Shown here piece after piece: positions 28,127 through 36,632 of a stretch of DNA of 64,000 bases; the first letter of the stretch is position 1; every line of letters starts with the position of its first letter. Under the pieces are notes generated by a model. That model did no database searches, was not told where the DNA came from, and worked only from the letters and a program-made list of their open reading frames with translations. The stretch lies in the NCBI GenBank assembly GCA_015709575.1, contig CP054190.1:3346616-3410615 (forward strand). The letters are read 5' to 3'. This DNA is from Planctomycetia bacterium (GTDB lineage: Bacteria; Planctomycetota; Phycisphaerae; UBA1845; Fen-1342). The position numbers and the translations under genes are program-made.

Positions 28127-28564
28127 ATGAAGACCGTCAACGCATGTTTTCAGGCCCGCAGCGACCTCCAGAAGGAATGGTACGTCGTGGACGCGACGGA
28201 CAAGGTGCTGGGCCGACTGGCCACGCGCATCGCCACCGTCCTGATGGGCAAGCACAAGCCGACCTACACGCCGCACGTGGACACCGGTGACTTCGTCATC
28301 GTGCTCAACGCCGGCGCGGTGCGAGTGACCGGGCGCAAGCGCGAAGAGATCGTCTACGAGTCCTATTCCGGCTATCCCGGCGGGCACAAGATTGTTCCCT
28401 TCGAGCGCGTCGCCCAGCGCCACCCGGAGCGCATCATCGAAGAAGCGGTCCGGCGCATGCTCCCCAAGAGCGCGCTGGGCTCCCGCATGCTCAAGAAGCT
28501 CAAGATGTATCGCGGTGCGGACCATCCGCACCAGGCACAGACCCCCACACCGATGCCGCTGTAA
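28127..28564 (+). CDS. rplM: Large-subunit ribosomal protein L13 (uL13)
   Basis: 145 residues, normal length. Typical stretches: [77 protein letters not shown]. It is followed 17 bases later by rpsI, the nearly universal L13-S9 pair, and the two should share the promoter at 28050-28077. Confidence 0.98.
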   Translation: MKTVNACFQARSDLQKEWYVVDATDKVLGRLATRIATVLMGKHKPTYTPHVDTGDFVIVLNAGAVRVTGRKREEIVYESYSGYPGGHKIVPFERVAQRHPERIIEEAVRRMLPKSALGSRMLKKLKMYRGADHPHQAQTPTPMPL

Positions 28565-28581
28565 GAGTTGCGAGGTTCGGA

Positions 28582-29031
28582 ATGAGTGACGCAGTCTCCA
28601 TCGCCGCCAGGAAAGTCCAGGGTAGCGGCCGTCGAAAGCAGGCCCACGGCGCCTATCTGGGCACCGGCCGGCGGAAGACCTCGGTCGCCCGCGTTCGCAT
28701 CAAGAACGGTACCGGCAAGATCCTGATCAATGACCGCGACCTGGGCATCTACTTCACCGAGATCCAGGATCGCGAGACCGTCCTCGCCCCGCTGAAGTCC
28801 ACCAATACCGTCACCGGCTGGGATATCTTCGCCCGCGTCGAGGGCGGCGGTCACACCGGCCAGGCCGGCGCGGTCCGTCTCGGTATCGCCCGCGCCCTGC
28901 TGCGGGCCGACACCGGCTATGAAGCGACCCTGCGCGACAACGGCTACCTGACGCGCGACGCGCGCGAGGTCGAGCGCAAGAAGCCAGGTCGTCGCAAGGC
29001 TCGACGCAGCTTCCAGTTCTCGAAGCGCTGA
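28582..29031 (+). CDS. rpsI: Small-subunit ribosomal protein S9 (uS9)
   Basis: 149 residues, with ~20 extra N-terminal residues relative to many S9 proteins (AARKVQGSGRRKQAHG). The core YLGTGRRKTSVARVRI, GGGHTGQAGAVRLGIARAL, LTRDAREVERKKPGRRKARR and C-terminal FSKR are canonical; the basic tail reaches the P-site in ribosomes. Second gene of the rplM operon. Confidence 0.98.
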   Translation: MSDAVSIAARKVQGSGRRKQAHGAYLGTGRRKTSVARVRIKNGTGKILINDRDLGIYFTEIQDRETVLAPLKSTNTVTGWDIFARVEGGGHTGQAGAVRLGIARALLRADTGYEATLRDNGYLTRDAREVERKKPGRRKARRSFQFSKR

Positions 29032-29122
29032 TTTCGGTCAGCGGGTCGATCGGTTGGGTGCTCGATCGCGTCGGCGCTCAGGCGGCGTCCGCGCGCAGTT
29101 CGGTCCGTGGTTCGAGCCGCCG

Positions 29123-29632
29123 ATGCACCGGGAGCTCCTCTCCAATTCACTGGTTCAGGTTCCTGTGCGCGCCTTGCGCACCATGCTGCTTCACGCCCAG
29201 GCATCCATTCCAAACGAGTGTTGCGGCCTGCTCCTGCGCGGGCGGTCGCGCGCTCGAATCGTCGCGACAATCCCGCTGCGCAACGCGTCCTGCTCCGGAA
29301 GGACGGCGTTTGACGCCGATCCTCGCGATTTGCTGCGAATCTGGCGGAATCCGCGGCTTGCGCCGCGAATCTGCGGCGTCTATCACAGCCATCCTTCCGG
29401 CGCGTTGGAACCATCGAATGCGGATCTCGCCGTGGCATTCATGGACTACCCCCTGCAGCTCGTTGTTGCGCCGTCCGGCGCTGCAGTGCTCTATCGCGTA
29501 CGCGACGCGCGATGGAAACGCATCTCGGAATTCGACTCGCGTTGCACCGCCGGCGCACACGCCGATGCCGACCACGATCGAATCGCAGGCATGACGTCGG
29601 AATTGCGTAGGCATCGCGCAGGCCTTGCGTAG
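29123..29632 (+). CDS. JAMM/MPN+ metalloprotease-like protein
   Basis: 169 residues with a complete JAMM zinc site: Glu32 (PNECCGLLL), then HSHPSG at 88-93, Ser98 and Asp101 (EPSNADLA). This matches bacterial Mov34/MPN/PAD-1 peptidases, which process ubiquitin-like sulfur carriers (for example CysO in cysteine synthesis) or similar tags. No ThiS/MoaD-like, E1-like or cysM gene is adjacent, so the partner is unknown. ATG at 29123 starts right at the domain; upstream TTG/GTG starts are possible and no good ribosome site is visible. Lies 91 bases after rpsI on the same strand. Confidence 0.82.
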   Translation: MHRELLSNSLVQVPVRALRTMLLHAQASIPNECCGLLLRGRSRARIVATIPLRNASCSGRTAFDADPRDLLRIWRNPRLAPRICGVYHSHPSGALEPSNADLAVAFMDYPLQLVVAPSGAAVLYRVRDARWKRISEFDSRCTAGAHADADHDRIAGMTSELRRHRAGLA

Positions 29633-29740
29633 GCTGGTGCAGAGCGCAGCGATGCCCAGCTCTTGCGCAATCTCGTGCCACGGTTCTTGCGCCCGCACCC
29701 GTCGATCCCAGCAGGCCGCTTGGCGGTACGATCTCGCACC

Positions 29741-30940
29741 ATGCCGATGCACCTGCTCCCACGCACCGTTCGCTTTGTCATCGCGCTGAGCGCTGCCCTG
29801 CTCATCGCGCCGCTCGGCTGCCAGTCGGCCCGATCGGATTCGCAAAGCTCGAACGCGCCGCCCTCCGACCCGCGCAGCGCGTCACCCACGGCGCGCAAAC
29901 GGCCGCCGCCACCGCCGCGTACGCTCGCAACGCCGACACGCGCCGTCTGGGTCGCGCGGTTTCATTTTCGCACGCCGCAGGACGTGCGCCGCATCGTCGC
30001 GCGTTGCGCCGCTGAGGGCTTCAACACCCTGCTCTGGCAGGCGCGCGGCGACGGAACCGTTACGTACCCCTCGCGCATCGAGCCATGGTCGGCTCAGTTC
30101 AACCACCGCGATCCCGGCTTCGATCCGCTGGCGCTGGCGATCGAGGAGGCCCACGCGCGCGGAATGCGCGTCGAGGCGTGGTTCAACGTGCTGCCCGGAT
30201 GGAGCGGACCGCAGGCGCCGGCTGTCGCCGATCAGCTATGGAATGCGCGGCCGGAGTGGTTTCTGACGGATTCCCGCGGCAATCGGCAGTCCCTCGGCGA
30301 TTTCTACGTGCTGCTCAACCCGTGCCTGCCGGAGGTGCGTGCGCATCTTGCCGCGCTGGTGCGCGAAATCGCGTCCAACTACGCGATTGATGGGATTCAC
30401 CTGGACTATGTCCGCTATGCATGGGACGGCCAGCGCGACGCCCGCCGGCGCTTTCCGCGCGATGCACGTACGCTGGCAATCTATCGTGCCGAGACCGGCC
30501 TCACTCCCGATGCCGATGCCGCCGCGTGGGACCGCTGGCGCGCCAATCAGCTCACGCGCGCCGTGATTGAAATGCGCCAGGCACTGGACCGGGCGCGACC
30601 TGGGGCGACCCTCACCGCCGCGGTGCGCCCCGATGCAGCCGAAGCGCGGCGCGATCATCTTCAGAGCGCCGCGGCGTGGCTGCGCAGCGGGGTCATCGAC
30701 GCGGTGATGCCGATGGCGTACACGTCGCGGATCGGCGTCTTTGAGCGCCAATTGCGCTCCTATGACGCGGTCGGTCGCGGACGGGTGATTCCGGGTGTCG
30801 GCGTGTACCTGCTGGCGCCGGCAGCCTTGCGTGAGCAACTTCGCCTCTGTGCGCAGAGGGGCGGCGATTGGGCGGCCTTCAGTTATGAATCGCTGAGCGG
30901 GGATCGGTTGGGCGCGATTCGCGCCGCGCACGGGCGATAA
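29741..30940 (+). CDS. GHL10-type glycoside hydrolase-like lipoprotein
   Basis: 399 residues. Lipoprotein signal (TVRFVIALSAALLIAPLGC) and a Ser/Pro-rich spacer precede a TIM-barrel-like domain of the DUF187/glycosyl-hydrolase-like 10 group: TRAVWVARFHFRTPQDV, GFNTLLWQARGDG, VEAWFNVLPGW, the DGIHLDYVRYAW box that is the family hallmark (acidic residue at the strand end), and VMPMAYTSR. Members are thought to act on cell-wall or surface polysaccharides; no substrate can be assigned. ATG at 29741 was preferred because it begins the lipoprotein signal; ribosome site weak. Confidence 0.82.
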   Translation: MPMHLLPRTVRFVIALSAALLIAPLGCQSARSDSQSSNAPPSDPRSASPTARKRPPPPPRTLATPTRAVWVARFHFRTPQDVRRIVARCAAEGFNTLLWQARGDGTVTYPSRIEPWSAQFNHRDPGFDPLALAIEEAHARGMRVEAWFNVLPGWSGPQAPAVADQLWNARPEWFLTDSRGNRQSLGDFYVLLNPCLPEVRAHLAALVREIASNYAIDGIHLDYVRYAWDGQRDARRRFPRDARTLAIYRAETGLTPDADAAAWDRWRANQLTRAVIEMRQALDRARPGATLTAAVRPDAAEARRDHLQSAAAWLRSGVIDAVMPMAYTSRIGVFERQLRSYDAVGRGRVIPGVGVYLLAPAALREQLRLCAQRGGDWAAFSYESLSGDRLGAIRAAHGR

Positions 30941-30990
30941 TCGCGGCACGGCAGCCACCGCGCGGCACGAACTCACGGGCGCGCCGCGGA

Positions 30991-31102
30991 CGATGAGCAA
31001 AGCGCAGAACCGCGCCCCGGATCGGCGCGGCTTTCCGAAGCGCCACACGGGCCGAAACGGAAAGCAGCGCCGCCGGGGCGCGCGGTTCAATCTCAATCAT
31101 CG
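30991..31102. repeat. 112-bp imperfect inverted repeat (extended hairpin)
   Basis: Four nested stems: 30991-30996 with 31097-31102 (6 bp), 31007-31020 with 31073-31088 (14 bp, two-base bulge), 31024-31028 with 31067-31071 (5 bp), 31030-31037 with 31058-31065 (8 bp), around a 20-base loop. About 33 pairs in total. It sits between the convergent ends of the GHL10 gene and ahcY, without T-runs. Could be a bidirectional terminator, a structured RNA or a palindromic repeat element. Confidence 0.75.
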
Positions 31103-31137
31103 GGGTCTGCTCGCTTCGGAGCGAATCTGACGCCGAA

Positions 31138-32406
31138 TCACGTCCCTTCGTCGGAACTCGCCAGGTAGCGGACCTGCTCGCGGGTGAGCTTGTCGATGTT
31201 GACGTTCATGGTGGCAAGCTTCACCGACGCGACGTGCTCCTCGATCTCCTTGGGCACGTCGTGCACGTCGATGCTCAGTCGGCCGCTCTGCTTGCGGCAG
31301 AACTCGGCCGCCAGCGCCTGCGTGGCGAAGCTCATGTCCATCACGCTGGCGGGGTGGCCGGTGGCGGCGGCGAGGTTCACGAGGCGCCCTTCGGCCAGCA
31401 GGAAGATGCTGTTGCCGCTGCGCAGCACGAACTCATCGACGTTGCGACGGATGTCCTTGTTCACGCGCTTGGACATCTTCTTGAGGGCGGGGATGTCGAT
31501 CTCGACGTCGAAGTGACCGCTGTTGCAGACCACCGCGCCGTTGCGCATTCGGCGGAAATGCTCCTCGCGCAGCACGTGCTTGTTGCCCGTGACCGTGACG
31601 AAGACCTCGCCGAACTCGGCCGCTTCGTTCATCGGGCGGACGTCGAAGCCATCCATCACCGCTTCGAGCGCCTTGAGCGCGTCGATCTCGGTGACGGTGA
31701 CGAGGGCGCCCGCGCCGCGGGCCCGCATCGCCACACCGCGCCCGCACCAGCCGTAACCGGCGACCACCACGCGCTTGCCCGCCATCAGCACGTCCGTCGC
31801 GCGGACGATGCCGTCCAGCGTGCTCTGGCCGGTGCCGTAGCGGTTGTCGAACATGTGCTTGGTGTCGGCGTCGTTCACGGCGATGACCGGGAAGCGCAGC
31901 TTGCCCTCGGCCTTCATCGCGCGCAGGCGGATCACGCCGGTGGTCGTTTCCTCCATGCTGGCGAGCACGCCCTTGGCATCCGCCTGGCGCTTGCCGTGCA
32001 GCAGGTTCACCAGGTCGGCGCCGTCGTCCATCGTGATGTGCGGAGCGGCGTCAATCACGGCGTTCAGGTGATCGTAAAACACCTGCACGGACTCGCCGCG
32101 CCGCGCGTACACCGGCACGCCGAAGTCCTTCACGAGGCTGGCGGCGGTGTCGTCCTGCGTGGAGAGCGGGTTCGAGGCGCACAGCGCCACGCTCGCTCCG
32201 CCGGCCTTGAGCGTCCGCATCAGGTTGGCCGTCTCGGAGGTGACGTGCATGCAGCACCCCATCCGCAGGCCCTTGAGCGGCTTGTTCTTTTCGAATTTTT
32301 CGCGGATCTGCTGGAGCACCGGCATGTCGCGATCGGCCCACAGGATCCGCTTCTTCCCCTCGGCGGCAAGGCCGAGGTTCGTCACGTCATGAGACATTTT
32401 CGCCAT
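31138..32406 (-). CDS. ahcY: S-adenosylhomocysteine hydrolase
   Basis: Splits S-adenosylhomocysteine into adenosine and homocysteine, NAD-bound, part of the methylation cycle. 422 residues, the compact form without the ~40-residue insert of plant/proteobacterial enzymes. Landmarks: LRMGCCMHVTSETANLM, VALCASNPLSTQDD, DDGADLVNLLH, EETTTGVIRL, NRYGTGQSTLDGI, the NAD loop VVAGYGWCGRG, and the C-terminal LTREQVRYLAS. ATG at 32406 with AGGAG about seven bases upstream. I searched the 294-base upstream gap for an SAH riboswitch and saw none. Confidence 0.96.
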   Translation of the reverse strand: MAKMSHDVTNLGLAAEGKKRILWADRDMPVLQQIREKFEKNKPLKGLRMGCCMHVTSETANLMRTLKAGGASVALCASNPLSTQDDTAASLVKDFGVPVYARRGESVQVFYDHLNAVIDAAPHITMDDGADLVNLLHGKRQADAKGVLASMEETTTGVIRLRAMKAEGKLRFPVIAVNDADTKHMFDNRYGTGQSTLDGIVRATDVLMAGKRVVVAGYGWCGRGVAMRARGAGALVTVTEIDALKALEAVMDGFDVRPMNEAAEFGEVFVTVTGNKHVLREEHFRRMRNGAVVCNSGHFDVEIDIPALKKMSKRVNKDIRRNVDEFVLRSGNSIFLLAEGRLVNLAAATGHPASVMDMSFATQALAAEFCRKQSGRLSIDVHDVPKEIEEHVASVKLATMNVNIDKLTREQVRYLASSDEGT

Positions 32407-32700
32407 CCGGCGACTCCTATCCGATTTGGCTCAGCGGGGAATTCCACGCCGCCGCACTCGCGCCGCCGACGCCCCGCGCCCGACGGGGGGTCTCCAGCGC
32501 AAAGCCCGACCGCGCCGGCCGGGAAAGCCCCGCATGATATCGCCGGTCGCGCACGGGGTCGAGGCGGGCACGCGCGCGGACGGCGGGCAGGTTCCGCCGC
32601 AATTTGGTGCGATTTCGCAGGCTTGCGGGCTATAATCCGCCAATCAGGGGGATTCGATGCTATCTGGCGGCCAGCGCGGGCCGCTCGCCGGAGGTTACGG
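32407..32700. other. Divergent intergenic region, ahcY / amylase
   Basis: The 294-bp gap holds start signals for ahcY (minus) and the GH13 gene (plus). Apart from the TATAAT at 32631-32636 and GC-rich sequence I see no RNA gene, riboswitch or small ORF. Confidence 0.4.
32631..32636 (+). promoter_or_regulatory. -10 box upstream of the GH13 gene
   Basis: A perfect TATAAT in the context CTATAATCC, without a convincing -35. The same CTATAATCC context occurs before gspE (55192-55200, minus strand). Confidence 0.4.
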
Positions 32701-35277
32701 ATGCTGGGAACGCTGGTCGGGATGGTGCTGTTCTGCGCCGGGCCGGACAACAACGTCGAGTGGGACGGTCTGTCGCACGTTCCCTGGCAGGATCGCCGGC
32801 CGCTCTGTCCGGTCGGAGGCGAGACGTTCGCGGTGCGGTTTCAGGCACTGACCGGCGACCTGACGAGCGCCCGGGTGCACGTCACCACCGGGGCGTCCTC
32901 CGGGTGGCACAGTGCCGCCGTCGTGGCGCAGCGTGGGCCGTATGAAATCTGGCAGGCGCAGGTGCCGGCGACCGGATCGAGCACGCTCAGCTACTACATC
33001 GAGGTGAGCGACGGCTCGGCGACAGCGTACATCAGCAGCGGGGGAATCACCGGGTCAACTCCGACGGACGGCGGATACGCGCTGAACTTCACGACGCTCT
33101 CGCACGCGCCGATCGGTGCGACGCCGACCAGCGGTGGAGGAGCAGTGTTCAAGGTGTGGGCGCCCAACTCGACGGCGGCGTATGTTCCCGGCTCGTTCAA
33201 CGGCTGGGCGAACACCGCCGCGGCGAACCAGGCCACAAAGGTGGGCGACTATTTCATCAAGCGCTTCGCGTCGGGCGTGCCGGATCGGGCCGAGTACAAG
33301 TTCTATTTTCAGCCGGGAGCGAAGTGGAACACCGATCCGCGGGCACGGGGCTTCAACTCGCCGAACAACTACAACGCGATCATCGAGAACCCGTTCCGCT
33401 ACAACTGGAACGTGGCGGATTTCCAGACGCCCGCGTTCGACGAGCTCATCATCTACCAACTACACGTCGGCACGTTTGCGGGGCGGAATGATCCGCTCGG
33501 CTCAACACCGATCCCGGCCCGCTACCAGGACGTGGCGGCGCGGGTGGGGCATCTGGTCGAGCTGGGGGTCAACTGCGTGCACCTGCTGCCGATCACGGAG
33601 TTTCCGTGGGATTTTTCAGCGGGCTACAACCCGATCACCGCGTTCACACCTGAATGGAAGTATGGTGCGCCGGACCAGGTGAAGGCGCTGGTGGACACGC
33701 TGCACGCCAACGGCATCGCCGTCATCGCGGACATCGTGTGGAATCACTTTTCCGGCTCCGACAATTTCCTGTGGAATTACGACGGGACGCAGTTCTGGTT
33801 TGACGACCCCAGCGCGCAGACGCCGTGGGGTTCGCAGGCGGATTTCGACCGGGCGGAAGTGCGCGAATATTTCGTGGACAGCGCGCTGCATTGGCTGGAG
33901 GAGCACCGCCTCGACGGCTTCCGCATGGACGCGACGGACTTCATGAACCAGGCGCAGCCGGCTTCCGGCTGGCTGCTGATGCAGCAGTTCAACGACGTGA
34001 TCGACCGGCGATTCCGCGACAAGGTCAGCATCGCCGAGCAACTGCCGGATGACGCCTGGGTGACGCGGCCGACGGCGCTGGGCGGAGCGGGCTTCGATTC
34101 GCAATGGCACGACGTCTTTACAGACACGCTGCGCGACGAAATTTACGCCGCCGCGACGGGCGACCCGCAGATGTGGCGGATCCGAAACATCATCAACGGC
34201 AGCGGGCAGTACATGCAGAACCAGCAGGTGGTGAACTACCTGGAATCGCATGACGAGGCCTGGCCGTCGAGTGGCGGGCAGCGGATGGTCCGGACGATCG
34301 ACACCACGGCGCCGCACGACGACGGTTTCGCCCGCGGGCGCGTGAAGCTGGGGCAGGCGCTGGTGATGTTCGCGCCGGGAATTCCGATGTTCCTGCAGGG
34401 CAGCGAGTGGCTGGAGGACACGAACTTCGGCGGCGGGTCGCCCGGCGGGGCGGATCGCATCGATTGGTCCAAGAAGGTCACCTACCGCCCGATCTTTGAC
34501 TTCTTCCGCGACATGATCGCCATCCGGCGCTCGAACCCGGCGCTGCGCGCGAACGCCGCCCGCAACGTCTTTCACCTGAACGAGTCGGGCAACGTGATCG
34601 CCTTTGAGCGCTCCGCCGGCTCGAACCGCGTCATCGTGGTCGCGAACTTCAGCAATACGACGTTTCCGTCGTACATCCTCGGGCTGCCGGTGGCGGGCAC
34701 ATGGTATGAGCTGCTCAACAGCCAGGCGACCGGCTACAGCGGCGACGGGCTGGACAACCCACAGCCGCTGCAATCGGTGGCCGCGCCGCGCGACGGTTTT
34801 TCGCATTCGACGACCATCGCGCTCAACCGCATGGCGATCCTGGTGCTACGGCACCAGCAGCCGCCGGACGCCTTTCTCGACGCGGACGGCGACGGCGTCG
34901 TCAACGCCACCGACAACTGCCTGCTGGTCGCCAACGCCGATCAGCTGGATTCCAACAATGACGGCGTGGGTGACGCCTGCGACTGCAACGCCAACGGGAT
35001 CGTGGACAGCGTCGAACTGGCCGGCGGCGCGCCGGACGTGAACGGCAACGGCGTGATCGACGCCTGCGAGGGGTTCCTGCCGGCGGACATGAACTGCGAC
35101 GGGCAGGTGAACAATTTTGACATCGACCCGTTCGTGCTCGCGGTGGTGGACCCGGCCGCCTACGCGGCGACCTATCCCGAGTGCAACCCGCTCAATGGCG
35201 ACGTAAACCTCGACGGCGCGTTGAACAACTTCGACATTGATCCGTTCGTCGAGTGCGTGCTGTTCGGCGGCTGCTGA
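32701..35277 (+). CDS. Secreted GH13 alpha-amylase/branching-enzyme-like protein with dockerin-like tag
   Basis: 858 residues. After an N-terminal beta domain and a CBM48-like module (GGAVFKVWAPNSTAAYVPG to about residue 220) comes a GH13 barrel of the branching-enzyme/trehalohydrolase type: DIVWNHF (region I), DGFRMDATDF (nucleophile Asp), SIAEQLPDD (acid Glu) and LESHDEA (third Asp). A C-terminal beta domain, calcium-binding TSP3-like repeats (DADGDGVVNATDNC, DSNNDGVGDACD) and two NFDIDPFV repeats follow. The N-terminus (LGTLVGMVLFCAG) is short for a signal peptide, but the tag implies export. ATG at 32701 with GGAGG six bases upstream; the frame stays open far upstream, but that part is antisense to ahcY. 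Confidence 0.9.
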   Translation: MLGTLVGMVLFCAGPDNNVEWDGLSHVPWQDRRPLCPVGGETFAVRFQALTGDLTSARVHVTTGASSGWHSAAVVAQRGPYEIWQAQVPATGSSTLSYYIEVSDGSATAYISSGGITGSTPTDGGYALNFTTLSHAPIGATPTSGGGAVFKVWAPNSTAAYVPGSFNGWANTAAANQATKVGDYFIKRFASGVPDRAEYKFYFQPGAKWNTDPRARGFNSPNNYNAIIENPFRYNWNVADFQTPAFDELIIYQLHVGTFAGRNDPLGSTPIPARYQDVAARVGHLVELGVNCVHLLPITEFPWDFSAGYNPITAFTPEWKYGAPDQVKALVDTLHANGIAVIADIVWNHFSGSDNFLWNYDGTQFWFDDPSAQTPWGSQADFDRAEVREYFVDSALHWLEEHRLDGFRMDATDFMNQAQPASGWLLMQQFNDVIDRRFRDKVSIAEQLPDDAWVTRPTALGGAGFDSQWHDVFTDTLRDEIYAAATGDPQMWRIRNIINGSGQYMQNQQVVNYLESHDEAWPSSGGQRMVRTIDTTAPHDDGFARGRVKLGQALVMFAPGIPMFLQGSEWLEDTNFGGGSPGGADRIDWSKKVTYRPIFDFFRDMIAIRRSNPALRANAARNVFHLNESGNVIAFERSAGSNRVIVVANFSNTTFPSYILGLPVAGTWYELLNSQATGYSGDGLDNPQPLQSVAAPRDGFSHSTTIALNRMAILVLRHQQPPDAFLDADGDGVVNATDNCLLVANADQLDSNNDGVGDACDCNANGIVDSVELAGGAPDVNGNGVIDACEGFLPADMNCDGQVNNFDIDPFVLAVVDPAAYAATYPECNPLNGDVNLDGALNNFDIDPFVECVLFGGC

Positions 35278-35312
35278 TGCGCCCCGGTGGCAGGCAGTGA
35301 CGCACGTCGGCG

Positions 35313-35696
35313 TCAGATGTCCTGGAAATGCTCGATCTGCGGCGAATCGGCGGATTCTGATTCGCGGGGCGAGGGAATCACCACCGCCACGACATCGAAC
35401 CGCGCCGGCATGCTCTCGCGGCGCGTCGCCCGGAGAAAGGCCGTCGCGGCCTTCCGCATGCGGCCGAGCTTTGCGGATCGGACCGCGTCCTGCGGATCGG
35501 CCAGCCGCCGATCGGCGCGCGTTTTGACTTCGACGAAGACGACTGTGTCTCCGGACTGCATCACCAGGTCCAACTCGCCCATCGGCGTTTGGTAGCGCCG
35601 CGCGAGCACACGATACCCCAGCTTGCGCAGGAAGCGCTCGGCAGCCTGCTCGCCCAGCAGGCCCATCGCGGAACGCGGGTCCGGCTGCTGCGGCAT
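35313..35696 (-). CDS. yraN: YraN (UPF0102) family putative endonuclease
   Basis: 127 residues, usual length. The restriction-endonuclease-like core is clear: GLLGEQAAERFLRKLGYRV, then GELDLVMQSGDTVVFVEVKTR with the acidic and lysine residues of a PD-(D/E)xK site. The family is linked to nucleic-acid processing, but its biological role is not settled. Convergent with the GH13 gene and on the same strand as kdsA, 82 bases downstream of it. Confidence 0.92.
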   Translation of the reverse strand: MPQQPDPRSAMGLLGEQAAERFLRKLGYRVLARRYQTPMGELDLVMQSGDTVVFVEVKTRADRRLADPQDAVRSAKLGRMRKAATAFLRATRRESMPARFDVVAVVIPSPRESESADSPQIEHFQDI

Positions 35697-35778
35697 GCGA
35701 TTGATCCGTTGGTTCCCGGTCGCTCAAGCCCCGCGGCGGCGGCCTACATCGCGATGCGTCTCATTCCGCCGCAAGCAC

Positions 35779-36597
35779 TCACGTCACCGCCGCCCGAACG
35801 CGGACACACTCGCCGAGCAGCGCATCGAGCTGATCCAGCGGCCAGACCGTCGCGGCATCGCTTTTGGCGCGGGGCGGATCATCATGGATCTCGAGGAACA
35901 AACCGTCCACGCCGGCGGCAATCGCCGCGCGGGAGAGGAGCGGGATGTGCCGCCGCTCGCCGCCGGTGACGCTGCCGGCGCTGCCCGGCTGCTGCACCGA
36001 GTGTGTCGCGTCGAAGATCACGGGGGCGAACTGGCGCATGACGGACAGGCCGGTCAGGTCGTTGACCAACCGCTCATAGCCGAAGAAGGAGCCGCGGTCG
36101 GTGAGCAGGACGTTTGCGTTGCCCGCGGTGCGCACTTTTTCGGCCGCGAGCTGCATCTTCTCCGGAGCAAGGAACTGACCCTTCTTGATGTTCACGCAGC
36201 GCCCGGTTTGCGCACAGGCCAGCAGCAGGTCCGTCTGACGACAGAGGAACGCGGGGATCTGTACGCAATCCAGCACCTCGCCCGCGGCGGCGGCCTGTGC
36301 CGCTTCGTGCACGTCACTCAGGACGGGAACGCCGATCTCGCGGCGCACGTCGGCGAGGACGCTCAATCCCTCCTCCAGCCCCGGCCCTCGAAAGGAACTG
36401 ACGCTGGAGCGATTGGCCTTGTCAAAGCTGGCCTTGAAAACGAAGGGCAGTTCGAAGCGACGGGCCGCGGACGAAATGGCCGCGGCCAGGCGCAGGCAGT
36501 GATCACGCGATTCAATGACACACGGACCGCCCACCAGCAGCAGCGGGTGTCCGCTGCCGACGGTGTGCGGTCCGATGCGGGCGGAATGAGAACTCAT
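35779..36597 (-). CDS. kdsA: 3-deoxy-8-phosphooctulonate (KDO-8-P) synthase
   Basis: Condenses arabinose 5-phosphate with phosphoenolpyruvate to make KDO-8-P, the precursor of the inner-core sugar of lipopolysaccharide. 272 residues. Landmarks: LLLVGGPCVIES, FVFKASFDKANRSS, FRGPGLEEGL, VLSDVHE, DCVQIPAFLCRQTDLL, VNIKKGQFLAP, LTDRGSFFGYERLVNDL, FDATHSVQQPG and GLFLEIHDDP. The Cys in GPCVIES places it in the metal-dependent class (E. coli has Asn there). Its presence supports an LPS-bearing outer membrane. Other KDO genes are not in the window. Confidence 0.96.
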   Translation of the reverse strand: MSSHSARIGPHTVGSGHPLLLVGGPCVIESRDHCLRLAAAISSAARRFELPFVFKASFDKANRSSVSSFRGPGLEEGLSVLADVRREIGVPVLSDVHEAAQAAAAGEVLDCVQIPAFLCRQTDLLLACAQTGRCVNIKKGQFLAPEKMQLAAEKVRTAGNANVLLTDRGSFFGYERLVNDLTGLSVMRQFAPVIFDATHSVQQPGSAGSVTGGERRHIPLLSRAAIAAGVDGLFLEIHDDPPRAKSDAATVWPLDQLDALLGECVRVRAAVT

Positions 36598-36632
36598 GCC
36601 GCCATTGTAGCCGGGGCGAACCCGGAACCGCT

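Noticed and set aside
30993-31130. 45-codon basic ORF in the ahcY downstream gap
   Set aside because: No ribosome site, and its sequence is dictated by the inverted repeat; treated as part of that element.
31234-32700. Upstream extension of the GH13 reading frame
   Set aside because: It is antisense to ahcY, and a good ribosome site and -10 box support the ATG at 32701 instead.
32407-32700. Possible SAH riboswitch before ahcY
   Set aside because: I looked on the minus strand for the conserved SAH motif and pseudoknot pairing and found no convincing match. A covariance-model search would settle it.
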